Notes under the pieces: model-generated
Database searches by the model: none
Told to the model about the DNA's origin: nothing
The model's input: the letters and a program-made list of their open reading frames with translations, nothing else
Shown: piece after piece, positions 1 to 10,253 of the stretch
Layout: each line of letters opens with the position of its first letter
How positions within the stretch are numbered: position 1 is the stretch's first letter
NCBI RefSeq assembly: GCF_029168945.1
Contig: NC_083606.1
Span: forward strand, 10,876,041 to 10,940,040
DNA from: Cannabis sativa
Taxonomy: Eukaryota > Streptophyta > Magnoliopsida > Rosales > Cannabaceae
Direction: 5' to 3'
Length of the DNA stretch: 64,000 nt
Position numbers and translations under genes: made by a program

Positions 1-267
1 AGTTTTGCAAAGAAAAAGTTTAGGGGTTTAGTTTAGATTTGAAGTGGTAATCGTTAAAGGGGGAAAAGCAAATATAGTTTTTATAGTTTGGATATTATCT
101 AAATTAGTCCGCATCATAAATATTTTTTATTTCAAAAAATATTATGTGGCCATATTTCGTTTGAGTGATAGAATAGAATTGCAGATTTAGTAACATCAGA
201 TATAGAATTACGAACAAAAATGTTGATTTGTTAAAAAATGATGAAATGAAAAGGTGTTTATATATAC

Positions 268-466
268 CTGGAACTGTGACTGAACCTAGTATTACGCCTC
301 CAATTGCAGCTATAAGGCAAGTTATGAGAAGATGAATAGTGAGTTTCCCTTTGTGTACTTCTTGTTCTGTTCTCATGTTGTTCAAACCAGCTTCACCACC
401 CATCTTCAGCTTTTGGCTGCTTCTTTCTTCTAAACCCATAATATCTGAGTTTATCATCTCTTTCAT
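268..466 (-). CDS. STP-like sugar transporter, first exon only (gene 1, cut by window edge)
   Basis: This is the first exon of a monosaccharide:H+ symporter-like gene (MFS, plasma membrane by family). From Met at 403 the protein begins MGGEAGLNNMRTEQEVHKGK, nearly identical to gene 2 at 6227-6368, followed by membrane segment 1. An in-frame Met at 466 would add 21 residues, but gene 2 starts at the position equivalent to about 403-409, so I prefer 403. The exon ends in a phase-1 CAG|GTATAT donor at 268/267, exactly as in gene 2, and the intron runs leftwards to the edge, so the next exons lie outside the window. The canonical FGYDIGISG of segment 1 is replaced by LGSVTVPG. It could be a lone duplicated exon, which the window cannot exclude. 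Confidence 0.75.
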
Positions 467-529
467 TTGGATAATGTATAATAATGTAAATGTAAATAGG
501 ATGTGACTTCATTAGTTTATGATAACAGC

Positions 530-541
530 TATATTTATATA
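530..541 (-). promoter_or_regulatory. Probable TATA box of gene 1
   Basis: On the minus strand GTATATAAATAT lies about 130 bases upstream of the Met at 403. The same TATATAAATAT with similar flanks stands upstream of gene 2 (6625-6636), so the promoter seems to have been duplicated with the gene. No transcription start can be proved from sequence. Confidence 0.5.
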
Positions 542-701
542 CTTACATATTACATGTGTGTCATCCAAGTTTGACCAGAGAAGAAAAGTACGTGTGGGGA
601 CAAGACAAGAGAAATGTCAAATGTCAAATGTCAAATGTTTATGTATGTGCCTCTAACAATCTAATAAACACGGTTTTCCGGCAAATTGTAGGTATTTCAA
701 A

Positions 702-2155
702 TAGGGGTGGCAAAATGGGTTTTGACACGGCACACGAACACGACACGAATTTTATGAGTTAGGATCGAGAAAATTTGACACGGGTCAAAAACAGGTCGAT
801 ACGACTTGACACAAAATGAAAACAGGCCAAACACGACACAACCCGCTTAACACAAATATGACACGTTTGACACGATTTTTTTAAATATAATAAAATAAAA
901 ATTAATAACAATAATATAATTATATAAAAACATATATTTAGTGATTTAATGTTAACTTAAAAATTTAAAATTTAATTTTTTTTAACATGAAATTAAAAAT
1001 ATTTTAATTTTTTTTTAATTTTTATTATATATATAACAAAGGGTGACTATTCAATAGTTACATTTTTATTGTAACCATATGGTTACATTTTTCTTTGACT
1101 TGTAATAGCAGGTTACTAATAGGCAAACATTCTTTTTTTATAATTAATTAATTAAATATTTAACAAGACCTCTTTTAGCAATTAATATTTATAAATAATT
1201 TTTTTTATTTATATTTAAATCCTTATTCTAATTATTTTAACAATTAAGCCATTTAATTATAATATTTACAATAAAATTTATTTTTTTACAAAAATTAAAC
1301 TTCTTTTTACACAAATTAAAATTCTCTTCTTATAATAATTTTTTAAATAATTAATTATTTTTAAATGATATTTAATTATTTTGTTACAATTAGATGAACT
1401 AAGTATGGAGCCTCAAGCTAGTCAATCGATAACAAGTGTACGCATTTTTTTTCTAAAAAATTCTTCAACTTATTTCACTTTTTACTTTTTAAATATTTAA
1501 ATAAAAAAATTAAATAATTAAGTGTAATAATTTAAAATTAAGATTACAAGTATAATAAGATTTAAATTATGATATTATATATGTATAATTTTAAATTATA
1601 AAAAGTTTTGTTATAAAATTTTAAATAATTTAAGTGCAAAAAAATAAATTGCTAAAAGATCCTTATATAGTAATAAATTGTAAAAAATTAATCAATAATT
1701 ATATAATTAATTTAATTTTAAAATATAATTAATCTTAATTAAAGTTTTATAAGGAAATAAATTATTAGGTTACTTTAGGTTACAAGTTATTTATTATCTT
1801 TTTTATTTCATTTCTAAATTAATCACAACCATTTAATAGTAATCAAATGACTTAAAAAAATGTAACCATTGAAACCTCTTCCATATAACAAACTATATAT
1901 ACATAAATCAATGTATATAAGTTTTCTAATGGATCTTACATCTATTATTTTTTTCTACAATTCCAGCTTTAATAATGGCAAAACGAGTCACAGTCGGTCG
2001 ACACGAACACGACATGATTTTTTACGGGTTGGGTTAGGATTGAGATAATTAGACACGAGTCAAAAAATGGGTCGACACGCTTGACACGAAATATAAAAAT
2101 GGGTCACATAAAATATGATATGAACACGACACGATAACACGTTTTGCCACCCCTA
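702..2155. mobile_element. Non-autonomous hAT-type DNA transposon, 1454 bp
   Basis: Perfect 14-bp terminal inverted repeats TAGGGGTGGCAAAA (702-715) and its reverse complement (2142-2155) are bounded by a perfect 8-bp target duplication ATTTCAAA (694-701 and 2156-2163). An 8-bp duplication is diagnostic of the hAT superfamily. Both subterminal zones (about 715-870 and 1985-2140) are dense in GACACG/ACACGACACG words on mirrored strands, as expected for transposase-binding subterminal repeats. There is no transposase ORF. A second element is nested inside (1041-1882), so the original hAT copy was only about 600 bp. Confidence 0.9.
1041..1882. mobile_element. MULE-like MITE nested in the hAT element
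   Basis: Imperfect terminal inverted repeats start GGGTGACTATTCAATAGTTA at 1041 and end TGTAACCATTGAAACCTCTT then CC at 1882; the core CAATAGTTACATTTTT versus CAATGGTTACATTTTT matches at all but one base. The insertion is flanked by direct repeats ATATAACAAA (1031-1040 and 1883-1892), a 9-10 bp duplication that fits Mutator-like elements. The 842-bp interior is extremely AT-rich and non-coding. Confidence 0.7.
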
Positions 2156-2179
2156 ATTTCAAATAAGGATATTTGTGGT

Positions 2180-2450
2180 ATAAATATTTTATATTTTTGG
2201 TTTCATACACTTAAATATTGTATATTTTTTTGACAAATTAATACCTTAAGTTATATTTATGTTACTTCTGTTACTACTATTCTGTTAAATCCTATTCAAA
2301 TATAATTGTATTTACAGCATAAATACCTGATGTTTTAGATTTTATACACTTATATAGCATATTTTTTTAGCGAATTAAATATCTAATGTTACATTTATAT
2401 TACTTTCGTCACTTTTAGTCCATTAAATCTTATTAAAATAGACTAAGTTT
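2180..2450. repeat. Two diverged tandem copies, period about 139 bp
   Basis: A segment with ATAAATA, then ATACACTT, then TATTTTTTT, then a TTATATTT..TTACTTC run occurs near 2180-2300 and again near 2319-2445, with a spacing of about 139 bp and many substitutions. It is non-coding and its origin is unknown. Confidence 0.4.
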
Positions 2451-3880
2451 ACACATGTTAACATACTAGTGGTTCACTCATATTTTTCAATAAGAACTTA
2501 TTAAATAATTTTAAAATTTGTAAAATTGTACACAAAGTACATAATAAAAAGATGTATTTTTTTGCTATGTATTTTTAATAAAAAGCCTTATTAAATAATT
2601 TTAAAATTTTAAAAAATAACTAAATATTATTTATTTAACTAATAAAATAATAAAAAATAAAAACACTATTTACAAGTATATCTCTCTCCTGTTTGTTTTT
2701 CTTCTGTTAGGATTTGAAAACACTAAAGAAATATGTATATGATCTAAACATATTCTTAAAAAAATGCTTTAATATAGAAAATCCTAAATCATAAATCTAT
2801 GGAAACCTTTGCTAAATTAAAGAAGAAGAAGATGATAAAAGATGAGCGGAAGTACTAAACTGAAGCCATTGTTGGAAATTGCACAGAAGATTATGATCTT
2901 ACAAGAATACACTATTTCTCGGAAGGCGATAATACAGAAACTCTAGTGTTTCTTGGGGACCACTATTATTTATAGGCTCATTATATATAACGTAAAAGTG
3001 GTCGAAATGGAGAAAAGATTTCCTTTATTTGCTTTTTTTTTTTTTTTTTAATTTTGACTGATTTTTTTTTATTATTATTATTTTAATAAAAGAATATTCG
3101 CTTTAAGTTTTTACTAATTTATAAAAAGATTATTTATATAATAATAATAATAATAACACTTATTATTATATTTTTTTTGTTCCATAATTCATTTTTCCAA
3201 TGTGATTTCTGAACACATAGTAAACTCCCTTGAGCTTTTGATGTGTGGGTGCTCACTTTCTCCCCGAGTGAGTCTTTGACAAATCTTCTTCTGAAGATTT
3301 TTTTTCTTATTCAATGAAGCTCTTTAAACTATTCTAATAATAGAGAAAGAACAATATTATAGAAACCAAAACTTAATATAACACTCTAGATTCTTACACA
3401 AGAAACCCTCTTTTTACAAAGATGAAAATGTAAAACAATAAGATTAGAAAAGATAAAATATTTGGTTACTCTCTAAGTTTTATTTATAGATCTTAAAAAC
3501 TCTAAAAATAGTCACAAACACGTTTACAAGTGTAAGATACTTTCCTAAAATAAACTTCAATACAGCAATTGAATTGCAATCTACAGTGACAAATCAGATA
3601 AGATCTTCCAATCTTTCCAATAAAGGCAAAATCAAGATTTTGTCATTAATTCCTGTCATAAAAAGATCACAAAATCTGCTTTCAAAACCAATTATACCAT
3701 ATAAAGACCATTTATTCAATATTTCATAAAAAGAATTTTTTCTCTTTTATGAAAATATTTCCTAAAATATACAAATCAGCCATAAAAATAATATTTTACA
3801 ATAAAACCAATATTTAATTTACACTAAATATTCAAAATAAATTGACATTTCACATCTATACAATGATAAGTTTACAAAAC
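2451..3880. other. Intergenic AT-rich stretch downstream of gene 2, no gene seen
   Basis: No ORF, RNA gene or clean terminal repeat was recognised. The stretch holds poly-T and TAA microsatellite-like runs (about 3030-3175). The part just below 3880 is presumably the 3' UTR and terminator region of gene 2. Confidence 0.5.
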
Positions 3881-6368
3881 TCATAATATTCCATGCTGTG
3901 CAGGCACAATCTTCTTCCAAAACCAATGCTTTCTCCAAACTGAAGCCATATCATGAATAGACACACCTTTAGTCTCAGGCAGAAACATCGAAACAAAGAT
4001 GGTCATAACAAGGATCCAACCAGCATAGAAAAGAAAGAGTCCAAATTTTAACACACAAAGCAAAGGAAGGAAAGAATCTGCAACAAATGAGGTGAAAATG
4101 AAGTTCACAGCTACTGCAATGCTTTGTCCAGTTGATCTGATTTCCAATGGGAATATTTCACTTGGTATTGTCCAGGCAAGGGGTCCCCATGACCATCCAA
4201 AAGCCAGAGCAAAGAGACATATAACAACTATCAACACTATGAATAATGTTCTTGACAAGTTCTGATTATCTCCAACCTTTCCCACCAAGATTATGGCTAT
4301 TATAATCTGCTTGATATAGAAAACAAAGAACAAAGTTCAGAACAAAAAAGAAATCATGGTAAGAAATAACATACTGAAATTTGATTCTTTAAGTTCTTTC
4401 GAAGATTTACCTGGCATATAAGCATTACAAGTCCACCACTAATAAGTAGAACTCTGCGGCCAAATCTGTCAACTACTGTCATAGATAGCATTGTTGAAAG
4501 AACAAGAGTTGCTCCAATTATGACTGAAGAATACAAGAGAGACTTTCTTTCGTATCCCATGTTTAAAAACAAGAGTGATGTGTAATAAAGCAGAGAATTT
4601 ATGCCTGTAAGGCTTTGAAACATAGGCATGAAGATTGCCAAGACAAGTTGCGGCCTGTTCTTTCTCCAAAAAATGCTTCTAAAAGGAGTCTTAACTGTAC
4701 TAGCAAGTTCACTTGCAGCAACCATGTCTTGAAACTCTGCCTCTACTTGTTCAGTTCCTCTGAGTTTCTCCAACACTTCTCTCCCTTTCTCTTTCGATCC
4801 TCGGTGAACTAAGCTATTGGGTGTTTCAGTAAGGAATATTGCTGTCACTATCATCAACAACGCGAGTGCTGCAACAAAACCGAATGAGACTGTATAGCCC
4901 TTGTAGATATCCAAACTCCACGGTTCGAGGTATCTAGCTGCATAGTTGACAATGTTTGTTGTCAACATTCCAATGGAAATCGCTAACTGAAACATGAAGT
5001 TTGAGCCTCCTCGGAAATGTGTTGGGGCTATCTCTGATAGATACAAAGGAATTGCCTTAACACAATCAAGAAAAAAGGATTATTTTAGTTTAGTTTGGAA
5101 TAATATCTCTAATATGTATCATACAAAGATAATAAGATAATAAAATACCTGAGCTCCAAAACCAATTCCTAGACCAAGCAAGACTTGGCCTATGATAATA
5201 GTAGAAGTTATTTTTGTGGAGGCAAGTAATAGAGCTGCTGAGACACAAAAAATGGCTGCACTGACTATTATACTCTTTTTATGACCATATTTTCTTGTAA
5301 TAGGAGAAGCTATGAATGCAGCTCCTATACCAGGGAGGTATACTATCAAGAACACTCCAAATGTCATTCTTGCATCATACTTGCAATAATATTCGAAATT
5401 GTTTTCTTTTATGTATATGTATTCACCGAACATTTCATAGTATCCTTCTGTGGCTGTAACCAAACCTGCTAATATAATATAATATGTTAGAGAGTCGGAA
5501 AGATAATAGAATATATAAGAGGAACATGTTACTCTTTCTATTGTCAATTGGTTTTGAGATATAACTCCATTCACCTTATTCTAAATTTTAACATGGTATC
5601 AGAGCAAAAACAAACAAACAAAAAAAAACTCTAGCGACTATCGGACCTAAAAAAAATTGATCGAAGTAGAGTCACTAAAAATCCAAAAAAACTGATCCAA
5701 GAGCCAAAAGTCAAAAAATGGATAGTGAGCGGAAAAAAAAACCGGAAAAAAAACCGAATGTTAGAGAGTCCCACATTGCTAATGTGTAGAAGATAATAGA
5801 ATATATAAGAGGAACGGACTACTCTTCCCGTTACCAATTGGTTTTGAGATAGAACCTCATTCACCCTATTCCAAATTCTAACATATAAGAACAAGAATCA
5901 ACTTATTCTCAAAAAAAAAGAACAAGAATCAACTTGTTATATATTTCTGACAGCACTAATAAGTTGTAAACATTTGACGATCAATTAAAAAGATCATGGT
6001 CAATTTTGTGTCTTAGACTTTAAAAGATCCATAAATACAACTTACAAGGGAGCAATAAACAGTGGTAAATACTTGTTTTGAGCGAAATTAATGTGTGACA
6101 TGTCAATCCTTTTCTAACAGCAATGTCAGAAAGATGCAAAAGTTTAATTTTATGGCTTTTTGGCTTAACAGAAATAAAAACGAATTGTTTTATTCAAAAA
6201 ACATGAAAATGGAAAGGTGTTCATACCTGGAACTGTGACTGAACCTAGTATTAAGCCTCCAATTGTAGCTAGAATGCAAGTTATGAGAAGATGAATAGTG
6301 AGTTTCCCTTGGTGTACTTCTTGTTCTGCTCTCATGTTGTTTAAACCAGCTTCACCACCCATCTTCAT
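3881..6368 (-). CDS. STP-like sugar transporter, four exons, 509 aa (gene 2)
   Basis: MFS sugar transporter of the plant STP family (plasma-membrane monosaccharide uptake by homology). Exons on the minus strand: 6368-6227, 5465-5149, 5055-4411 and 4306-3881. All junctions are GT-AG and phases are consistent (1,0,0), giving 509 residues, which is normal for STPs. Visible signatures are YLSEIAP with the RGG after segment 5, PETPNSL-type and LPETKG motifs, [19 protein letters not shown] after segment 10, the lid cysteine in YYCKYD, and a C-terminal HWFWKK. Oddities: segment 1 reads LGSVTVPG instead of FGYDIGISG, so the proton-accepting Asp is missing. Segment 4 reads GQVLLG where the family has GRILLG, so the partner Arg is Gln. 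The GRR loop is GHKK. Intron 1 (5466-6226) carries a TRIM. Substrate and activity cannot be assumed; a non-coupled carrier, sensor or decaying paralogue is possible. Confidence 0.88.
5485..5883 (+). mobile_element. TRIM (terminal-repeat retrotransposon in miniature)
   Basis: Two related direct repeats, 5485-5593 (109 bp) and 5759-5883 (125 bp), both begin TGTTAGAGAGTC and end TAACA. Directly after the left repeat is the primer binding site TGGTATCAGAGC (5594-5605), complementary to the 3' end of initiator tRNA-Met. A purine-rich tract with GGAAAAAAAA blocks precedes the right repeat. The 165-bp interior has no coding capacity, which defines a TRIM. The left LTR lacks about 16 bp present in the right one (the CCCACATTGCTAATG segment). 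Flanks ATAAT/ATAAG resemble a 5-bp duplication with one change. It lies in intron 1 of gene 2, antisense to that gene. Confidence 0.82.
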
Positions 6369-6421
6369 TTTGGGCTTCTCTGTCTAAACCTGTACCACCA
6401 ATTTCTGACAATTTCTGAGTT

Positions 6422-6425
<4 letters not shown>

Positions 6426-6481
<56 letters not shown>
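6426..6481. repeat. (GA)n microsatellite in the 5' UTR of gene 2
   Basis: About 28 uninterrupted GA units lie between the TATA-like site (6625-6636) and the start codon (6368) of gene 2, so the transcript leader would carry a (CU)n tract. It is expected to vary in length between individuals. Confidence 0.85.
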
Positions 6482-6484
<3 letters not shown>

Positions 6485-6624
6485 GGTCTTTTTTTTGGGA
6501 TGAATATTGAGAAAACAGATCAACTATTGACTATTAGGAATTATATTCAGTACTTCTAACACCAAAACCAATATAATATCACTAGAACAGAATGTGACTT
6601 AAGTTTAGGATAACATTGACAACT

Positions 6625-6636
6625 ATATTTATATAC
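6625..6636 (-). promoter_or_regulatory. Probable TATA box of gene 2
   Basis: TATATAAATATA on the minus strand lies about 260 bases upstream of the start codon. The sequence around it, including a TGACTT..AGTTTA..GATAAC block, matches the region upstream of gene 1. Confidence 0.5.
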
Positions 6637-6639
6637 ACA

Positions 6640-7845
6640 CAGGTTTGGTCAAACTCAATTTGAAAGAAGTAACAGTATTATTTATATATCATATGTCTAA
6701 TGTCCAAGTTAGACCAGAGAAAAGAGAATTATGTGGGCTATGAAAAATGTCTTGTTTATGCATGTTATTGGCTAAAAAACACGGTTTTGAGACAACTTGT
6801 TATTATTATTTATATATTTAAATTAAAAAGGTCAGAGCTCATTCATATAAAGAGAGAAGAAGGCCCCAAAACCCACCATTTCATTATTTTATTTGTAAAA
6901 GTCATTTGTTCCATAATATTCTTTTGCTTTTATTTATGTTTTTGTTGCTCTGATCCGATTCTATGATCACGGTCAAATGCACCAATAATTTATCCATGGA
7001 AACATTTAATGATGCAATTTTGCTTTTCTTGTAGAATAAATTTTTAATTTTAGTATTGGTCAGGAAATTTGTATGTTGTGTCATGCTCATCCAAGTTTAT
7101 TATTTATTTATTTATTTTTGTAGGGATGATAGGCTGAGTAGCTCCAAGATCAAAACTGTGATGCTGTAGTCATAATAATGAGCTAAAACTATATAAAGTA
7201 TGCATAAACATAAATGTTAAGAATTTACAAGCTAAAAAGGCAGAAATTTGTCAAATTATCAACATGAAAGTAATTTACACTGTGGATGGCAAATGCTCCC
7301 ATAGCTTGTGCCTAGTGGCATTGAGAACTCTTCGGATTTAATTAGGAAAAAAAAACATGACAATTATTTGTTTGGTACTCAAAAGTCCATTTTCTTTTCC
7401 AAGTTATTATGATCAAAATCATGTGTAGGGTGCCATCCTTTTTCCCACATCAATATCAAAAAATCCATATGTTTATATCTACTCTAGATCAGAACTTTAT
7501 GGTCTTTTTGTGTTAATAAACAACCACAATCAAAACCAAGACTTGTTAACCAATAAAAACAAAGGTATTTCTCTTTTGAGATGAAATTGAAAGATATTTT
7601 GCTTATATGTGAAATGATTGTGCTAATACGCTCATGAAAAAGATCTAAAAGCACATCAAATTAGATTGATTCTGATAAATACAAGTGAAAATCCATAAAC
7701 CAAATCACATTTCAGTATTTCACAACTCTTTTAAGCCTTCTTAGCTCTACTACTAATACTCTACTTGACTAAAAAGACAGAATTTCCAGAACACCAACTG
7801 TTTGACAAAGTTACAAACTGAACTTTCCTAAATACCCTAAATACC
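6640..7845. other. Intergenic region between gene 2 and the dUTPase gene
   Basis: The left 170 bases are promoter sequence shared with gene 1 (GACCAGAGAA, ACACGGTTTT). A TTTA microsatellite lies at about 7098-7120. The rest shows no gene; the last part is the probable 3' UTR of the minus-strand dUTPase gene. Confidence 0.5.
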
Positions 7846-8664
7846 CTAAACGCCAGTAGACCCAAACCCGCCGCTACCTCTAACGGTGGCATCTAAATCT
7901 TCAACCTCCATTACATCTGGGGTTATTATCTTCTCAATTATCAGTTGAGCAATCCTGTCTCCAACTTTGACTTCAAAGTCAACATCTGAAAAGTTGAAGA
8001 GTATAACCCCAACTGGACCCCTGTAATCGGCATCTATAACCCCTGCTCCCACATCAATGGAGTGCTTCCACGCCAACCCAGATCGAGGAGCTAACCAAAA
8101 CAAGAACAATTTCACCTCAAAATATTGCCAAAATAAAGAGAAATATAATTACAAGTGACAAAAAACTACGATGGGGTTATACCGATTCTTGCATAGGTTC
8201 CTTCTGGTACAGCAATACTCAGATCTGTTGGTACCAAAGCTTTTCCTCTTGCTGGAACCTTCGTATCTTTCGCACTGCAAAAATTTAGAAAACCCAGAAA
8301 ATATATTACGGAAATGAATCAACTTTTTGAGAAGATGGCAAAAATAAAATATGGGTATTTGTTTTCCTTACCTCGATAGATCGTAGCCAGCGGAGAGAGG
8401 AGAGCCTCTGGATGGAGTAACAGCGTTCTCAGAGAGCTTCTTGACTCTGAAAAATGAAGGGTTGGTCTGAGAAGATTGATGGACGCCATTTTGGTGAAGC
8501 TTAGGAAGCTTGGTTGGTGGGTCGTTGATTTCAGGGGCGTTGTGGGTTGCCATTGTGATGAAACGATGAGGAAGAGTGAAGCGAAAGGGAAAAGGGTTTG
8601 TGGAGAGAGCGATGATTAAGGAATGGGAGGAAGTTGGGTTAGGTTTAAATAGGGAATAAGCCAT
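7846..8664 (-). CDS. DUT: dUTP pyrophosphatase (dUTPase), three exons
   Basis: Hydrolyses dUTP to dUMP and pyrophosphate, keeping uracil out of DNA and supplying dUMP for dTTP synthesis; a homotrimer by family. Exons on the minus strand are 8664-8372, 8274-8183 and 8090-7846, all GT-AG, 209 residues from the first Met. All five trimeric dUTPase motifs are present: SAGYDLS (1), PRSGLA (2), [13 protein letters not shown] with the catalytic Asp (3), GDRIAQLI (4) and the P-loop-like [10 protein letters not shown] at the extreme C-terminus (5). Starting at the second Met (8553) gives [11 protein letters not shown], the position where cytosolic plant dUTPases normally start. The upstream 37 residues, rich in Ser, Thr, Phe and Arg and nearly free of acidic residues, could be an organelle-targeting extension or just 5' UTR. 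It looks intact. Confidence 0.95.
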
Positions 8665-8780
8665 TTTGACTCGTTTGGCGCCAAGATTTCCCGCTCTGTT
8701 TTATTGAGAAAGGAGCTCAAACTTCGAAGGTTTTTTTTTTTTTTTTTTTTTTAAGCTTACGGGCATATGAATAAATAAAT

Positions 8781-9123
8781 GGGTAAATACCATTTTGTAC
8801 CCTGTGTTTTGTTAAATGACAAAATAGACTCTGTATTTTCTAAAATAGTAAAAATAGGACACTGTGCTTAATTTTTGACAACTTTTTTTTTAATACAACC
8901 AACTTGAAGACAATGATTAATACGAACAGATATAAAAAATGTAAACTGTTTTGTCATAGCACTTTTAGATCGGATTATAATTAAATTTTATTTTGACAAA
9001 AAATCAATTCAGGGTCATATTTGTATTATTTTAGAAAATACAGGGTTCATTTTGTAATTTAACAAAACACAAGGTCCAATTGGTAACTTTTGTAAAACAG
9101 AGGGTCCAAAATGGTATTTACCC
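8781..9123. mobile_element. Long-TIR MITE (Mutator-like), 343 bp
   Basis: The ends GGGTAAATACCATTTTG (8781) and its complement CAAAATGGTATTTACCC (ending 9123) extend as imperfect inverted arms over most of the element. Both arms carry words such as TTTTGTTAAAT and ATTTTCTAAAATA. Flanking direct repeats ATAAATAAAT lie at 8771-8780 and 9124-9133, consistent with a 9-10 bp Mutator-type duplication, although the flank is itself low-complexity. It lies about 120 bp upstream of the dUTPase start. Confidence 0.78.
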
Positions 9124-9140
9124 ATAAATAAATACATAAA

Positions 9141-9557
9141 GGGAAATTTTATTTACACCCCAAAAATTGTTAAGTACACCCCATTTTAATAATTTTTATT
9201 TTATATAAAATTTATATCTTTAATTATACTAAGTATTTCTAACTTTTTTCTTTCAATTTATATTCTTAAAAAATATACCTATCAAACAAAATTAAATTAT
9301 ATTTTAAAAATTATGACAAAAAAATTAAAATAAAAAATTATATGACATTTTCTTAGAAAAAAATAAAAAAAAATATATACATGAGTTAGAAAAAATTATA
9401 AAAATGAAATCAAAGTAAGTATTGAAATTAACATAAAATAATGTGAGGAAAAAATTTTAAAAATATATTAAGAGTAATTTTTAAAAATTATTCAAGTTTA
9501 TATTTTTTTTAATAATGGGGTGTATTTATAATTTTGTGGGGTGCAAATATAACTCCC
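9141..9557. mobile_element. MITE with CACCCC terminal arms
   Basis: The left end GGGAAATTTTATTTACACCC is mirrored by GGGTGCAAATATAACTCCCC at the right end. A second inner pair, GTACACCCCATT and AATGGGGTGTAT, is also inverted. The interior is AT-rich with no ORF. CATAAA occurs at both flanks, so the target duplication is only weakly supported. It sits 17 bp from the neighbouring MITE. Confidence 0.6.
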
Positions 9558-9569
9558 CATAAATAAAAG

Positions 9570-9745
9570 GCTTATTACATATTTGACCTTAAACTTTAAT
9601 ATGTACTAAATGATGTTTTTGAATTTTTCAGTCGTTAAAATTTTTCCAGATTGTTAGATTTAAGTACTTTTATCTAATTTCATTCAATTTTACTATTTCT
9701 ATGATTATTTATATAGTTCTAATATATATAAACGCTTAAATAAAA
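9570..9745. repeat. Fragment related to the MITE at 20851-21200
   Basis: The order of words here (GGCTTATTAC.., CTTTAATATGTACTAAAT, GTTAAAATTTTTCC, TCTAATTTCATTCAATTT) follows the left half of the 20851-21200 element. No matching right end is seen, so this looks like a truncated copy. Confidence 0.45.
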
Positions 9746-9879
9746 AAAAAACCATGCCTCTCGAAAAATTATTTGTATTAATTTTTATTTGGCATATTAG
9801 CTGAAAAATTATTTGAGCTATACGATTTGTAACACTAAATCCCATAACTTATTATTTTAACAGCAAAACTACCTGAATT

Positions 9880-10245
9880 CAGGGGCGGATCTATGTATTT
9901 TAGTTAGTCAAAATATATATTTCTAATTAAAAGTGATATTTATAAATATGATACAAGCTTTAGCATAATGGTTAAGTTTTATAGCATAATTGGGATCAAA
10001 TCCCAATAAGAGCATAATCACATTTTAGTATTTTAATTTTTTTTAATCTCTATCAATAAAATTTGTATTTACTACTTCAATCATTGAAGTCAATTTTTTT
10101 TTTTACTTTAACTATATTTAATACTATAAAAATACAAATTTACATCAATTTTTAATATGTTATATCATGTAGAAAAAATGGTATGCCCTCCCTCACTTAA
10201 AAAAAAAAGTTTGCCCTCTCAACTTAAATCTTGGGTCCGCCACTG
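9880..10245. mobile_element. hAT-type MITE, 366 bp
   Basis: The termini CAGGGGCGGATC and GGTCCGCCACTG form an imperfect inverted repeat (CAGnGGCGGA core). A perfect 8-bp target duplication CCTGAATT lies at 9872-9879 and 10246-10253. The interior is non-coding and AT-rich and contains no transposase. Confidence 0.88.
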
Positions 10246-10253
10246 CCTGAATT

